Below are positions 18,805 to 28,183 of a stretch of DNA of 64,000 nucleotides, in pieces. The stretch is taken from NCBI RefSeq assembly GCF_001426565.1, contig NZ_LMFA01000007.1, positions 14,683-78,682 on the forward strand. Reading direction: 5' to 3'. The position numbers were made by a program, and so were the translations under genes. Within the stretch, counting starts at the first letter, position 1; every line of letters starts with the position of its first letter. Source of the DNA: Rhizobium sp. Root482 (GTDB taxonomy: Bacteria > Pseudomonadota > Alphaproteobacteria > Rhizobiales > Rhizobiaceae). The notes under the pieces were generated by a model. It saw only the letters and a list, made by a program, of their open reading frames with translations, had not been told where the DNA came from and searched no databases.

Positions 18805-19824
18805 TCAGTTGTCACAACGGCCCTCTGCGCCTCGATCACGTAAGGCGTCGGCGACAGCCGTGAGCATAGCCTGCGCGTCGAACGGTTTGCGGAAGCAACC
18901 GCTTATGCCCTGATCTGCAATCTCGTGACGGCCGGTTATCAGGAAAACCGGCAGACTCGGACGCAGCTTTTTCGCGATATCGCGGAGTTCGAAGCCATCC
19001 ATGTCGGGCATACCAATATCCGTGATCAGGACATCAAGCCCCGAGAGCCCGCTAGAAAGGAGTGATCCAGCCGATGAAAAGCTGCGCGCCGAATATCCGG
19101 CGGATTCAAAAAGGTCTTCCAGCGATTCAAGCAACCCCAGATCATCATCGACGATCGCGACGACCTTTCTATGTTTGCTCACTTTGGACCTGGCTAGGCT
19201 TCTGCGAGAGTGGGTGACGGGTACTTCCAGCCGTTCCGCAATACGAACCAGATCAGCAAGGGAAGCCGCCTCCATTTTTTGCATCACATTGCGTCGATGA
19301 ATTTGCAGGGTAACCTCGCTGATTCCCAGCTGGGCAGCGGCCTGCTTGTTGAGAAGTCCGCTCACCACCAGCGGCAGAACCTCCCTTTCGCGCGGAGTGA
19401 GCTCAAGATAGCCACGCTTCAACAGGCTGAACTCGGCGCGCTCGGCTCTCTTCTGTCGATCCTGCGCGATTGCCGCGTGGATGGCACTCATCAGATCTGC
19501 GTCGGTGAAAGGTTTGGTCAGAAAATCCACAGCGCCGTATTTGATTGCGCGTACCGAGGAGCGAATGTCGCCATGGCCGGTTATGAAAACGATCGGCGGG
19601 TGCTCCCCCTCAATGAATTCCCTCTGCAGATCGAGACCGTTGATATCCGGCAACTCGATATCGAGTATCAAACAGGCAGGCGCATCCGGCTTGTCTGCAT
19701 CGACATAATTCCCGGCGGACCCGAATGCGATTGCCTGTATCCCGTGAGAAGCCAGAAGCTCGCACAGGGCTTTTCGAATCCGCTCGTCATCATCGACAAT
19801 GAAAACAATCTGCTCGTCCGTCAT
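18805..19824 (-). CDS. Response regulator with REC-LuxR-REC architecture
   Basis: The 339-residue protein contains a complete FixJ-like protein (receiver with Asp55 and Lys104; helix-turn-helix at about residues 142-200, LTPREREVL and NKQAAAQLGISEVTLQIHR) fused by a short basic linker to a second receiver (about 219-335, Asp269 in LITDIGMPD). The C-terminal receiver resembles the free receiver at 2121-2486. The gene overlaps the upstream kinase by the 4 bases ATGA, so the two are translationally coupled. A receiver after the DNA-binding domain is uncommon and may integrate a second phosphate input. Confidence 0.92.
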   Translation of the reverse strand: MTDEQIVFIVDDDERIRKALCELLASHGIQAIAFGSAGNYVDADKPDAPACLILDIELPDINGLDLQREFIEGEHPPIVFITGHGDIRSSVRAIKYGAVDFLTKPFTDADLMSAIHAAIAQDRQKRAERAEFSLLKRGYLELTPREREVLPLVVSGLLNKQAAAQLGISEVTLQIHRRNVMQKMEAASLADLVRIAERLEVPVTHSRRSLARSKVSKHRKVVAIVDDDLGLLESLEDLFESAGYSARSFSSAGSLLSSGLSGLDVLITDIGMPDMDGFELRDIAKKLRPSLPVFLITGRHEIADQGISGCFRKPFDAQAMLTAVADALRDRGAEGRCDN

Positions 19825-22800
19825 GATGCCGCCGCTTCCATTTCAACCGGCAGCGTGAACAGGAATATTGCCCCACTCGGCTTGTTCTTCTCCGCCCACA
19901 ATCGTCCTCCGTGCGATTCAATGATGGAACGGCATATCGCCAGGCCCATGCCCATCCCATTGGCTTTCGTCGTGAAGAAAGGCTCGAAAATTCTATCCGG
20001 AAACTCGACGCCTGTGCCGCGATCACTGATTTCGGTTCTGATCATGTTGCCGGCGGTATGAACCCGCACGGCGACAACCCGTTCGCTGGCAACCGCGTCC
20101 ATTGCATCCATGCCGTTCCTGATAAGGTTCACCAGAACCTGCTGGATATGCACACGATCCAAAGCGACAGGCGGAATATTGCGCTCGATATCAACATCTA
20201 TGCGAATACGGCGCCGCAATGCTTCCTCGGCGATAAGGCTACGCGCTTCGCCAATCACGCTGGTAAGCTCGGTATTGCCCCTCGGCTCGACATGCTGCCT
20301 GAACAGCGCTCGTATGCGGCTGACAACATCGGCCGCCGAGTTGGCATTACGGATAATGCGCTCGGCGGTGATCTTCGCCCGCTCCACATTCGGTGGCTCG
20401 GCGGACAGCCAGCGATGGCATGCGTTGGAATTGGCAACGATGGCCGCCAGAGGCTGGTTGACCTCATGGGCGATGGAGGCCGACAATTCCGACAGACTTG
20501 CGGCCTGACTGGCTCTGGAAAGACTTTCCTGGGCCAAACGAAGTTGCTCCTGTGCCCGGACCTCACCGTCAATGTCCATGCAAATGACGTTCCATTGGAC
20601 GATGGCCCCCTCCTGGTCTCGCATTGCAGCGGCGCGCGTCTCGACCCAGCGATATTCACCGTCGAAACGCCGCAGTCGATGCTTTCGCGCATAGGGCTCG
20701 CCGGTGGCCAGACAATGAGCATAGTGTTCCTTGACCGCCGCCAGGTCATCGGGATGAACGCCGGCTTCAAGCGTGCCATTCAACCGGGACTTTCCGCCAC
20801 CATCCAATTCTTCAAGGTTGTAGCCGAGAAACTCGCGAAGCTGCTGGCTGCGATAAACCGGCTCGCCATTTGGCGCAGCGCAGTCGATCAGCGCGGGCAA
20901 GGTTTCCACGAGCTGCCAGAGCGAACGCTCTCGTTCTCGCAGCGCATCTTCGACGCTTAGCTGATCGTCGATGTCATGCGACAGGCCATACCATTGCACG
21001 ATCCGGCCATTTTCATCACGCAACGGCTCAGCGCTACTTTCCACCCAGCGATAAATGCCATCGGCGCGCCGCAGACGGAATTTTTCCGAAAAGCTTTCGC
21101 CGCTGGCAAGCGAACGCTTGAGTGCTTCATTGAGTCCGGACGCGTCGTCGGGATGAAGTGCCGACCAAAGAGCGTCCGTCAGGCGGCCTGCGCCCCCAAG
21201 ATCCGCGCCGCCGCCTAGGCCAAGAAACATTATCAGGCGTTTGTTGAAAAAGGTCGGCTTGCCATCCGGATTCAGCCGCCAGAGCAGGCTTGGAACCATA
21301 TCGACTAGTTGCGAGAGCTCACGCTCGCGGTCGCGCAGGGCTTCCTGCGCACGCATCTCGTCATCGATGTCGATCGAGATTGCATACCATTGCGAAATGC
21401 CTCCAGCTTGATCGCGCAACGGCTCTCCGCGTCCGTCAACCCAACGGAATGCGCCGTCCGCTCGCCGCAGGCGATACTTCATGGCGTAGGGTTCGCCTGT
21501 CGCCATCGAGTGGTGAATTGCCCCCAGGAGGCCTTCCGAGTCCTCGGGATGAACGAGTTCCCTCATGGCAACTGCCAGGCGATCAATGTCCGGCCGGTCC
21601 AATTGCGTCATGTCAGTAAAACCGTAAAAATCGAGCAAGCGCCTGTTGAAGAAAACGGGTTCGCCTTCGGCTGTCAGACGCCTGATCTGAACGGGAACCA
21701 TGTCTACCAGCTGCGAGAGTTCACGCTCACGGCCGCGCAAGGCGTCCACCGTTTTCTTGTAAACGTCGATATCAAGTGCGATGCCGAACCAGCCCGCAAT
21801 GCGACCTTGACTGTCGCGCGCCGGCCGTGCTGCCGTTCGGGCCCAGACATAGTTTCCGCTTACCCGCCGAAATCGGAATTCAACATTGAAATCATCACCT
21901 GTCTCAAGGCAGTGGCGCCACATAGAGGCAGTCCGGTCATAGTCGTCCGGGTGAAGCAAGATCTTCCACGCGGTATGCCCCTCCGTCACGGAAGCGTTGA
22001 GTTCCTCCAGCGTCACCCCAAGGGAATTCTGCGCAAACGGATGTAGATAGATGAAGCGACCCGCAGTATCGAATGCCCAGCCATTCCCGAAAATGCTTTC
22101 GACAGCCCTTGCAGAGCGGAGTGGTTCTTCGTTTTCGCCCGACAGTTGCTCGGCTGTTCCAGCCCGCGGGTTCCTGTCCGTTGCCAGATCGTCGATATCG
22201 ACGCTGACACTGTAACCCGGCTCCGAACGGGTCTCCGTCCAGCGGTAACTGCCGTCAACCTGAAGTTGGCGATGTCTCGTGACCTGAGGAACACCGGTCC
22301 AAAAAGCGCGGGCGGCCGCATGGGCAGCTGTGGTCCGGTCATCAGGGTGAACTAGGCTCAGCGAGTTCGGCAGATCCGAGGCGCCATATTGCTCAAGTGC
22401 AGCACTTGCGACATTGGCAAACCTCTCGCTGGCAACGGAGGTATCACCATCGATAACGGTGCCGTACCAGCCCAGGATGTGACCGTCGCAATCGCGCATC
22501 GGCTGTGCCGAACTTCGGCTCCAACCGTAGGCATCGCTAGGGCGCAGCACACGATGCTCGACATTGAAGTGGTCGCCCGTTTGCAAGCAGCGACGCCATG
22601 TGGAAATGACGATCCGATAATCGTCCGGATGGATCATTCGTCTCCAGCCGGAGAGTCCGTCATCCGTTGGCGAATTGAATTCCTCAAGCGTCATACCGAG
22701 CCGCGACAGGACAGTGGGGCTGACATAGGTGATTCTTCCAGCTGCATCGGCCGCCCATGCGTTGCCTATCACGCTCTCGATGATTCGCACCGCCTGCAGT

Positions 22801-22844
22801 GTTTCGACCTCGATTTCGCCAGGTAAATTGAACGCCTTAGTCAT
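19821..22844 (-). CDS. Soluble PAS-rich histidine kinase (HPK4 type), paralogue of the 2792-6880 kinase
   Basis: The 1007-residue protein has no membrane segment. It has at least five PAS-PAC units plus one degenerate unit (about residues 15-780). The last three (QLVDMVPVQIRRL, QLVDMVPSLLWRL, QLVETLPALIDCA) match first, fourth and sixth units of the membrane kinase at 2792-6880. The core has His in ASIAHEVNQPL (about residue 790), NLIRNGMDAM and a MGMGLAI G box. AGGAGAAGG precedes the ATG at 22844. It is coupled to the REC-LuxR-REC gene. The cytosolic sensor domains suggest an intracellular signal such as redox, oxygen or a small ligand, but no haem-binding His can be assigned. Confidence 0.93.
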   Translation of the reverse strand: MTKAFNLPGEIEVETLQAVRIIESVIGNAWAADAAGRITYVSPTVLSRLGMTLEEFNSPTDDGLSGWRRMIHPDDYRIVISTWRRCLQTGDHFNVEHRVLRPSDAYGWSRSSAQPMRDCDGHILGWYGTVIDGDTSVASERFANVASAALEQYGASDLPNSLSLVHPDDRTTAAHAAARAFWTGVPQVTRHRQLQVDGSYRWTETRSEPGYSVSVDIDDLATDRNPRAGTAEQLSGENEEPLRSARAVESIFGNGWAFDTAGRFIYLHPFAQNSLGVTLEELNASVTEGHTAWKILLHPDDYDRTASMWRHCLETGDDFNVEFRFRRVSGNYVWARTAARPARDSQGRIAGWFGIALDIDVYKKTVDALRGRERELSQLVDMVPVQIRRLTAEGEPVFFNRRLLDFYGFTDMTQLDRPDIDRLAVAMRELVHPEDSEGLLGAIHHSMATGEPYAMKYRLRRADGAFRWVDGRGEPLRDQAGGISQWYAISIDIDDEMRAQEALRDRERELSQLVDMVPSLLWRLNPDGKPTFFNKRLIMFLGLGGGADLGGAGRLTDALWSALHPDDASGLNEALKRSLASGESFSEKFRLRRADGIYRWVESSAEPLRDENGRIVQWYGLSHDIDDQLSVEDALRERERSLWQLVETLPALIDCAAPNGEPVYRSQQLREFLGYNLEELDGGGKSRLNGTLEAGVHPDDLAAVKEHYAHCLATGEPYARKHRLRRFDGEYRWVETRAAAMRDQEGAIVQWNVICMDIDGEVRAQEQLRLAQESLSRASQAASLSELSASIAHEVNQPLAAIVANSNACHRWLSAEPPNVERAKITAERIIRNANSAADVVSRIRALFRQHVEPRGNTELTSVIGEARSLIAEEALRRRIRIDVDIERNIPPVALDRVHIQQVLVNLIRNGMDAMDAVASERVVAVRVHTAGNMIRTEISDRGTGVEFPDRIFEPFFTTKANGMGMGLAICRSIIESHGGRLWAEKNKPSGAIFLFTLPVEMEAAAS

Positions 22845-23236
22845 TGCCTTCTCCTGCGAGATGAGGAAAGCCACTGTCAGCGCTCAATGTAGCACTTGTC
22901 CTGGTACCCGGACTGGTGAGGTAGCAGCACTATCCTAATCTTAGCGTGCGTTCACCGCACCCTATGGAAATCTATGACAAGTGGGCGGTTATCTAACCTG
23001 TATTTCAGTATAGCCTTGACTAAACCTCCGGAGTGGAGAAGCCGCCCAATGTCGTGAAAGCTTTTTCACCATCCGCGTGCGGACTTCCCGCCGTTCACCC
23101 GGGTGCGCCGGCAATCACCCCTTTTCATGGACCCGCCGGCCCACGCGGGCCTCCTTCCAAGAAGATCACGATGAAACGAGGTCGGCGTGCAATCTCGGCG
23201 AACGCTCAACATCACGCGCTGCTGCAATCCGTCATT
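22845..23236. other. Intergenic region
   Basis: About 390 bp with no supportable gene. It contains the promoter of the PAS kinase at the left and the end of the efflux adaptor at the right. Confidence 0.45.
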
Positions 23237-24382
23237 TCACAGAGAGCCGTCCGCTTGAGTATCGATTGAGGATTCGACCGACATCCCCGACCGCAGCGCC
23301 CCGATTACGCCCGTATCGTCGATTGCGATCTTTACGGGGATGCGTTGAACAATCTTCGTGAAGTTGCCTGTGGCATTGTCCGGCGGGATCAGGGAGAAAT
23401 CGAGTCCGCTGGCAGGAGAGATGCTGTCCACATGGCCTCTGATCTTCAAACCGGGCAAACCGTCCACTTCGATTTCAGCCGATTGGCCGGGCCGTATGTC
23501 GGTGAGCTGGGTTTCCTTGTAGTTGGCCACGACATAGACGGCGTCCAGAGGAACGACTGCCATGAGCTGCGTTCCCGCCGCAACAAGCTGGCCGACACGG
23601 ATGGTTCGGGCACCAACGGTCCCGTCCACGGCCGACACGATCGCAGTGTAGGACAGGTTCAGCTCGGCCTGGGCAAGCGCGGCGGCCGCCTTGTCGCGTT
23701 GGGCCACAGCCTGATCGCGCTGAGTTGCCAAGACAGGAACCTTGTTACGGGCTGCAACAAGACCAGCCTCATCGCGCTCGACCGCGGCTGACGCCTGCTC
23801 GCGGAGCGACTGGCTCTGTTCTGCACGAGACTGGCTGCCTGCGCCGCTGGAAATCAGACGCACCGAGCGCACGGCATCCAGGTGAGCGTATTTGTAAGAC
23901 GCCTTCGAGACATCCAGCGAGGCCGTTGCCTGGAGAATGACCGATTCTTGGAGAGCGATTTGCGCATCGATATTGGCAATGACCGCCTGGCTTGCCTTCA
24001 CATCCGCTTTCGCCTGCCTCAATGCGGTTTGGAAATCCCTGTCGTCGATGCGCGCCAGAACCTGACCCGCCTTCACCGTTTCGTTGTCCCTTACAAGGAC
24101 TTCCTTGATGTAGCCCGGGATCTTGGGGGCGACAGCCGTGAAGTCGGCTTTGACGTAGGCATTATCCGTCATCTCGACAAAGCGGCCGACCATCCAGTAA
24201 TCATAACTGTAATCGGCAGCATACGCCGCACCGACGAGCACCACCAAAGCAATGATGCCGCGTTTGATGGTATGTCCTGCGCCTTTACCGTCCACAACCG
24301 ACGCACTGGGCTGGTCGGCGACCTTTTCTACCTGCGGCCTTGGGACAACCTCGAGGGTGTGATTGCGCGACAACTCGACCAT
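23237..24382 (-). CDS. HlyD/EmrA-family membrane fusion protein (efflux adaptor)
   Basis: The 381-residue protein has one N-terminal transmembrane helix (about residues 45-65, IIALVVLVGAAYAADY), then a biotinyl-lipoyl-like half motif (VAPKIPGYIKEVLVRDNETV), a long coiled-coil hairpin and the second half with beta-barrel (LSYTAIVSAVDGTVGARTI). This is the layout of EmrA-type periplasmic adaptors for drug or fatty-acid export. AAGGAA precedes the ATG at 24382. The matching EmrB-like transporter is at 25411-27003 on the same strand, with a LysR gene on the opposite strand between them. Confidence 0.92.
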   Translation of the reverse strand: MVELSRNHTLEVVPRPQVEKVADQPSASVVDGKGAGHTIKRGIIALVVLVGAAYAADYSYDYWMVGRFVEMTDNAYVKADFTAVAPKIPGYIKEVLVRDNETVKAGQVLARIDDRDFQTALRQAKADVKASQAVIANIDAQIALQESVILQATASLDVSKASYKYAHLDAVRSVRLISSGAGSQSRAEQSQSLREQASAAVERDEAGLVAARNKVPVLATQRDQAVAQRDKAAAALAQAELNLSYTAIVSAVDGTVGARTIRVGQLVAAGTQLMAVVPLDAVYVVANYKETQLTDIRPGQSAEIEVDGLPGLKIRGHVDSISPASGLDFSLIPPDNATGNFTKIVQRIPVKIAIDDTGVIGALRSGMSVESSIDTQADGSL

Positions 24383-24457
24383 TGCTTTTCCTTCTCTACA
24401 GCCAAAAGGGCGCGTTTTAGTGTGCAAGAACGAGAATGCACCTTCGTCCCAGATCTG

Positions 24458-24474
24458 ATAATCTTGAAAATTAT
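24458..24474. promoter_or_regulatory. LysR-type operator between efflux adaptor and LysR gene
   Basis: ATAAT-N7-ATTAT is an inverted repeat with a T-N11-A core, and a second imperfect copy follows at about 24470-24488. It lies in the divergent promoter between 24382 and 24515, where the LysR protein would be expected to bind. Confidence 0.5.
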
Positions 24475-24514
24475 GTGAAGATCATAAACTATGAGAGCAT
24501 AATCAGGAGGAGCC

Positions 24515-25414
24515 ATGGATCGGATCACAAGCCTGACAGTTTTTGGTCAAGTTGTTGAATGCGGCGGATTTTCTGCTGCCGGACGGCGCATGAACATGTC
24601 GACGACAATGGTCGCCAACCACATACAATCGCTTGAGAGCCGCTTGGGCGTTCGACTGCTGAACCGTACGACCCGCAAAGTCAGCCTGACCGAAACGGGA
24701 AAGTTTTATTACGATCGCTCCTCTCAAATCCTGGCCGACCTCCAAGAAGCGGACCTGTTCGCAGCCGCACTGGTATCCACCCCGCGGGGGAAACTCAAAA
24801 TCTACACAAGCACGGCGATCGCACCTTTCCTGGTCCCCCTGATGAGCGAGTACATGCAGCAGTATCCGGCCGTGGTGATCGAGTTGGATACCGGTGAACG
24901 GATGATCGACATGATCGAAGAGGGTTACGACCTCTTTATTCGAACGACGCTAAGAGATTCCCGGCTGATCGCGCGCAAGCTGACGCCTTGGCGGCACTTC
25001 GTTGTCTGCTCGCCGGCCTACCTCAAATCCCATCCAGCACCCGAGCGGCCGAGCGATCTGGCGGGCCATAATTGCCTACAATATTCGCACTATGCCTATG
25101 GCACGTCGTGGCACTTCGAAAATGCCGCGGGTGTCCAGGAACAGGTCAAGATCGACGGCAACGTCGTCTCCGACAGCGCCCAGGCGCTCAGAGAACTGGC
25201 GATCGACGGGCGTGGCATGTTCCTGGCGCCAAGCTTCCTCGTCTTCGGCGATCTCAAAGCGGGCCGTCTGGTCTCCAACATGCCCAATTATCGCGGCGTC
25301 GAATTTTCCATTGACGTCTTGTTTCCCGAACGCAATCACCTTCCAACCAAAGTCAGACTGTTCATCGATCTGCTCGTCGAGCGTTTTTCCGAGCACCGGA
25401 AGTGGATGGCTTAA
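24515..25414 (+). CDS. LysR-family transcriptional regulator of the efflux pair
   Basis: The 299-residue protein has a LysR DNA-binding domain (GGFSAAGRRMNMSTTMVANHI) and a CrgA-like substrate-binding domain. AGGAGG precedes the ATG. It is divergent from the adaptor gene and its stop overlaps the stop of the MFS gene, so it sits in the middle of the efflux locus and is its likely regulator. Confidence 0.92.
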   Translation: MDRITSLTVFGQVVECGGFSAAGRRMNMSTTMVANHIQSLESRLGVRLLNRTTRKVSLTETGKFYYDRSSQILADLQEADLFAAALVSTPRGKLKIYTSTAIAPFLVPLMSEYMQQYPAVVIELDTGERMIDMIEEGYDLFIRTTLRDSRLIARKLTPWRHFVVCSPAYLKSHPAPERPSDLAGHNCLQYSHYAYGTSWHFENAAGVQEQVKIDGNVVSDSAQALRELAIDGRGMFLAPSFLVFGDLKAGRLVSNMPNYRGVEFSIDVLFPERNHLPTKVRLFIDLLVERFSEHRKWMA

Positions 25415-27003
25415 GTTCCTGCAACGCGAGCTAAGGTCCGCAGTCGCCTTGCGATTAGCTTTCCGACCATGACCTTCGAAACGATCAGTATCGGCGCGGC
25501 CAGCAGAAAGAAGAGCGCCACCGAGAAAAAGGCCGAATTGAACGCGATCGTCATCGATTGCACAGCAACGGCCTTGCCGATGAGAAGCGCCGACGCCTTG
25601 TTGGCCCCCGCCGCTAGTCCGTGGGCCGAGAGATAATGCGCGACGCTCAACAACCGGTCGATCACGTCCGGACGTCCTGGCGTGATATAGGCGGCGAGCA
25701 CGGCGCGGTTCAGCGCGCTCTGATTCTCCACGAAGGTCTGCAGGAACGATATCCCGATAAGACCCCCGGTCTGCCTCCCGAGATTAAACAGGGCGACACC
25801 GACGACAACGGACGAACCTTGCAGCCCCGACATCGTTATGAGAGTGATCGAGAGGAACAGAAAACCGAGCGCACATCCACGAACGAGAACACCGGCCGCC
25901 ATATCCGGTATGCCGCTCTCGCTGGTCGAGCCCGATAGCATCCACATGGACAGCATGAGACCCAGGATACCAAGGGGAATGGTGTGTGCTGGCGAGGCGC
26001 CGCGTCTGATGATGAACGCAGTGAAGAAGAGCGTCGTGATAAATGCGGCCGTGCTCGGCAACAACAGCGCCCCAGCCTGCGTCGGCGTCATCCGAAGCAC
26101 CGAAATGGCAAAGGATGGGATCAGGTAGCTGCTGCCGAGCAGCGCGAAGCCTGCTGCGAAACTCGCAAGAAAGCCAAAGCTGAATCCACCATTCATGAAG
26201 ACCGAGACATCCATCAGGCGCCGATCCTGATTGCCGAGGAACTGACAGGCGAGAGAACCGGCGAGCGCGAGAATGCCGACGAGCGCAAGCGCGACAATCG
26301 AAGGTTCTTCGAACCAATCCCAGCGGTTGCCCTGATTCAAAACATAGGTCAGCGATGTCACTGCGATCATGAACAAGGCGAGAGACGGCCAATTCATCCT
26401 GACGGATTGCGGAATTTCCTCCTTGAACGACAATCCGAATTTCAGAAATGCGAGAGCGGCCAGTCCAATCGGAACAATGGCAAGGAATATCCACGTCCAG
26501 GAATGGCTATCCAACAGCCAGCCGTGGGCGTAAGGGACAAGTGTTGCGGGTGCAACGACGGCCGCGACGGCAAAAACGCTCTGGACCAGGGGTTGGCTCG
26601 GCCAGCCAAACGACTTCAGCAGCAGCGACTGCGCGTTGACGAGTATCATCCCGCCCACGAACCCCTGGAGAAGGCGCAATGCGAAAAGCGTGTTCAGATC
26701 ATCGGTAAGAGCCGCAAGCCCCGATGTGACAGTCATTATTATCGTCACCGCAGCCAGCGAGAGCCCAAGAGGAAAGCTGCCGGCCAGCCCCGCGGCCACG
26801 ACAAATGCAAGGAGCTTCGCGGCGGTATAACCATAATCTATCCGCGCAAATTCATCGGAGGTCGCAGCAATGTCGCCCATCATGTCCAGGCGGGCGAACG
26901 ACAGGACCGTGCCTGCGATCGCTTCGGTCAGGGCAGCCAGAGATGCCCCAAGCAGGAGACAAACACGTGCGATGTATTCTGAGCGATCTGCAGCGTCTTT
27001 CAT
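25411..27003 (-). CDS. MFS transporter, DHA2/EmrB-type (14 transmembrane segments)
   Basis: The 530-residue inner-membrane protein has about 14 hydrophobic helices and the size of DHA2 drug:proton antiporters. Motif C-like helix LVPYAHGWLLDSHSWTWIF and the loop with RLLQGFVGGMILVNAQ are seen. The start at 27003 is chosen for GGGGA 7 bases upstream. Together with the adaptor at 23237 it probably forms an EmrAB-TolC-like tripartite pump for hydrophobic compounds. The two pump genes are not adjacent, which is unusual for this family. Confidence 0.9.
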   Translation of the reverse strand: MKDAADRSEYIARVCLLLGASLAALTEAIAGTVLSFARLDMMGDIAATSDEFARIDYGYTAAKLLAFVVAAGLAGSFPLGLSLAAVTIIMTVTSGLAALTDDLNTLFALRLLQGFVGGMILVNAQSLLLKSFGWPSQPLVQSVFAVAAVVAPATLVPYAHGWLLDSHSWTWIFLAIVPIGLAALAFLKFGLSFKEEIPQSVRMNWPSLALFMIAVTSLTYVLNQGNRWDWFEEPSIVALALVGILALAGSLACQFLGNQDRRLMDVSVFMNGGFSFGFLASFAAGFALLGSSYLIPSFAISVLRMTPTQAGALLLPSTAAFITTLFFTAFIIRRGASPAHTIPLGILGLMLSMWMLSGSTSESGIPDMAAGVLVRGCALGFLFLSITLITMSGLQGSSVVVGVALFNLGRQTGGLIGISFLQTFVENQSALNRAVLAAYITPGRPDVIDRLLSVAHYLSAHGLAAGANKASALLIGKAVAVQSMTIAFNSAFFSVALFFLLAAPILIVSKVMVGKLIARRLRTLARVAGT

Positions 27004-27191
27004 AACAGTCCCCATGCAAACAAGGCACCTTTGCCATTGCCTGACCTTCGGCTGGAAGCTGAGGAAAACATGCCGTGGCCGCGGTCAGTTGATAAGCTCG
27101 GAAATCGGGAAAGGATTATACAGTTTGAGTGTGAGATCGAACTCCATGGAGGCGCGCAGTCATCGAGTTTCGACCGACGCCTACGCATGCC

Positions 27192-27839
27192 CTACTCATC
27201 GAAGGGAGCGGCAGCGACGAAGTCGACCGATGAAATGGGCGTATAGCCAGACACCAGACGTTCGCCGAAATCCCGCACAAAGTTGTCATAGGTCGTCTCC
27301 GGCTGCGTTTTCGCGATATGGCAAAAACAGTCGGTCATTCTCCTCTTCATCTCGAGCCGAGGAAATTCGGCGATGATCGCCTTCACTTCGGATGATGGGA
27401 TAAGGCTGTATTTCAGACCCACGACGTCGAAACAGATGCCGGCGGTACAAAGAGCGACCTCCGGTTCCTTGTAAAGCCCGATCGATGGTGTCGAGTTCAG
27501 CGCAACGCTATCCCAAATCAATTGGGCACGATGCCTGTCGAACCCCGCTTTCGTTGCAAAATCTCGCGCCAGATCGGCGGCTTCCACCTCGAACCGACGC
27601 GGGCCTACAAATCTGTCATTGAGGGTGGTGTCGTGCAGCAGCGTGCCGATGGCGACGACTTCTTCGTCATGTGCAGTATTCTGTAGTGCGGCGATCCTGG
27701 CTGCAAACAACCAGGATCGCATGACGTGATTGAACAGATAAGGCTCACAGGTCTCACGCGCATGGTTGATCGCCCGATCGACTATGCGCGTATGGGGAAC
27801 GACGATGCCTGCAACTATTCGTATATTTGCCGTGTGCAT
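27192..27839 (-). CDS. HD-domain protein similar to cyanamide hydratase
   Basis: The 215-residue protein has the H...HD...D metal-binding pattern: His in LFNHVMRSWLFAARI, HD in TLLHDTTLND and a late Asp in ALCTAGICFDVVG. Length and the VMRSW segment match cyanamide-hydratase-like (urea hydro-lyase) proteins, which hydrate cyanamide to urea; other members of the group act on different substrates. AAGGGG lies upstream of the ATG at 27839. It stands alone between the MFS gene and the cyclase. Confidence 0.78.
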   Translation of the reverse strand: MHTANIRIVAGIVVPHTRIVDRAINHARETCEPYLFNHVMRSWLFAARIAALQNTAHDEEVVAIGTLLHDTTLNDRFVGPRRFEVEAADLARDFATKAGFDRHRAQLIWDSVALNSTPSIGLYKEPEVALCTAGICFDVVGLKYSLIPSSEVKAIIAEFPRLEMKRRMTDCFCHIAKTQPETTYDNFVRDFGERLVSGYTPISSVDFVAAAPFDE

Positions 27840-28183
27840 ATTCAAACCCCTTGCTTGCGATTATCTCGTTTCAGAGCTGATGCGCCCGGCTCGTCGGGAA
27901 ATCCGGGATACGGGCATATTGGCGCAAAGCCGGCACGCAACCAGCCAGACTTTGGTTTGCATTGACGTGAATAGGAGCAAGGATGGATATTATCGGGAAG
28001 CGGACCGAGCCCGGTATCGGCGGGCATTGGGTTTTGATTCCTGGTACTTTCGAGATGGGACGCAGATGGAAGCGTGCTCGAGGCGAACGGCGCCCTGTCG
28101 CGGCCCCATCCGCGCTCTTGGGGTTGGTCCTCTGCAAGCTGTCGGCCTTGAATGCTGTTAGTCACGATGCTTGAAGGACAAAA
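27840..28183. other. Intergenic region
   Basis: About 340 bp between divergent genes with no supportable reading frame. It should contain two promoters. Confidence 0.4.

Noticed and set aside
25984-26982. 332-codon + strand frame opposite the MFS transporter
   Set aside because: Composition is very rich in Arg/Gln/Glu, as expected for the complement of hydrophobic helices.
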